From Planctomycetota bacterium (GTDB lineage Bacteria > Planctomycetota > Planctomycetia > Pirellulales > Lacipirellulaceae), in NCBI GenBank assembly GCA_024276705.1, contig JAJRWS010000239.1, positions 1-32,879 of the forward strand: a stretch of DNA of 32,879 nucleotides. Reading direction: 5' to 3'. Position 1 is the first letter of the stretch; every line of letters starts with the position of its first letter. Under the pieces are notes generated by a model. It had not been told where the DNA came from. It worked only from the letters and a program-made list of their open reading frames with translations, and searched no databases. Below, one piece after another: positions 32,836-32,879 of this stretch. The translations under genes and the position numbers were made by a program.

Positions 32836-32879
32836 AAAGGGCTCCTATCCATTGCACGTAGAAGCGTTTGGTTAGAAAA

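Overview
The window looks like a piece of a planctomycete chromosome, probably of the Pirellula-like group. Evidence: a DUF1559 pseudopilin-like protein, a dockerin-type EF-hand tail, a PEP-CTERM-type sorting tail, a YTV-repeat cell-wall protein, an SPKK-rich histone H1-like protein, loosely packed mostly short operons, and many TTG/GTG starts. There are no rRNA or tRNA genes, no CRISPR array, no phage and no transposase gene. Intergenic DNA is rich in small palindromic and MITE-like repeats.

Layout. 1-3209 (+): end of a DUF697 GTPase, a SAM methyltransferase overlapping it by one base, and an unknown Cys-rich protein. 3210-4140: non-coding, palindromes and a 108-bp-period direct repeat. 4141-5703 (+): primary-type sigma factor with terminator. 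5843-9741 (+): a cobalamin riboswitch followed by a DUF1559 protein, two secreted proteins with sorting tails and a methyltransferase. 9867-10700 (-): membrane protein. 11159-12764 (+): divergent shikimate dehydrogenase-like protein and BioD. 12986-17019 (-): GH57 glucanotransferase and glycogen synthase, bracketed by two inverted copies of a ~220-bp repeat. 17262-18533 (-): aspartate aminotransferase. 18883-20133 (+): inositol-phosphate synthase. 20540-20845 (+): histone-like protein. 21428-26672: DEAD-box helicase, iron-type solute-binding protein, metallo-beta-lactamase-fold hydrolase, secreted DNase I-fold protein and MoaB. 26673-27156: promoter-like box, structured stretch and a decayed GxxExxY gene. 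27157-32789: HEAT-repeat protein, membrane protein, BRCT-MerR-TPR protein and YTV protein.

Most promising for new biology: (1) a B12 riboswitch controlling surface/secreted proteins instead of a recognisable transporter or synthesis gene, a candidate planctomycete cobalamin-capture module; (2) a ~220-bp repeat family whose outer TA edge coincides with the stop codon of the neighbouring gene in both copies, bracketing the glycogen genes; (3) a 99-bp element with perfect 18-bp terminal inverted repeats and a TAA duplication; (4) a shikimate dehydrogenase homologue that has lost the catalytic Lys/Asp pair; (5) a BRCT + MerR + TPR fusion; (6) recurrent young in-frame minisatellites inside otherwise conserved enzymes.

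All calls come from reading the sequence by eye. Family names rest on recalled motifs, not on database searches.
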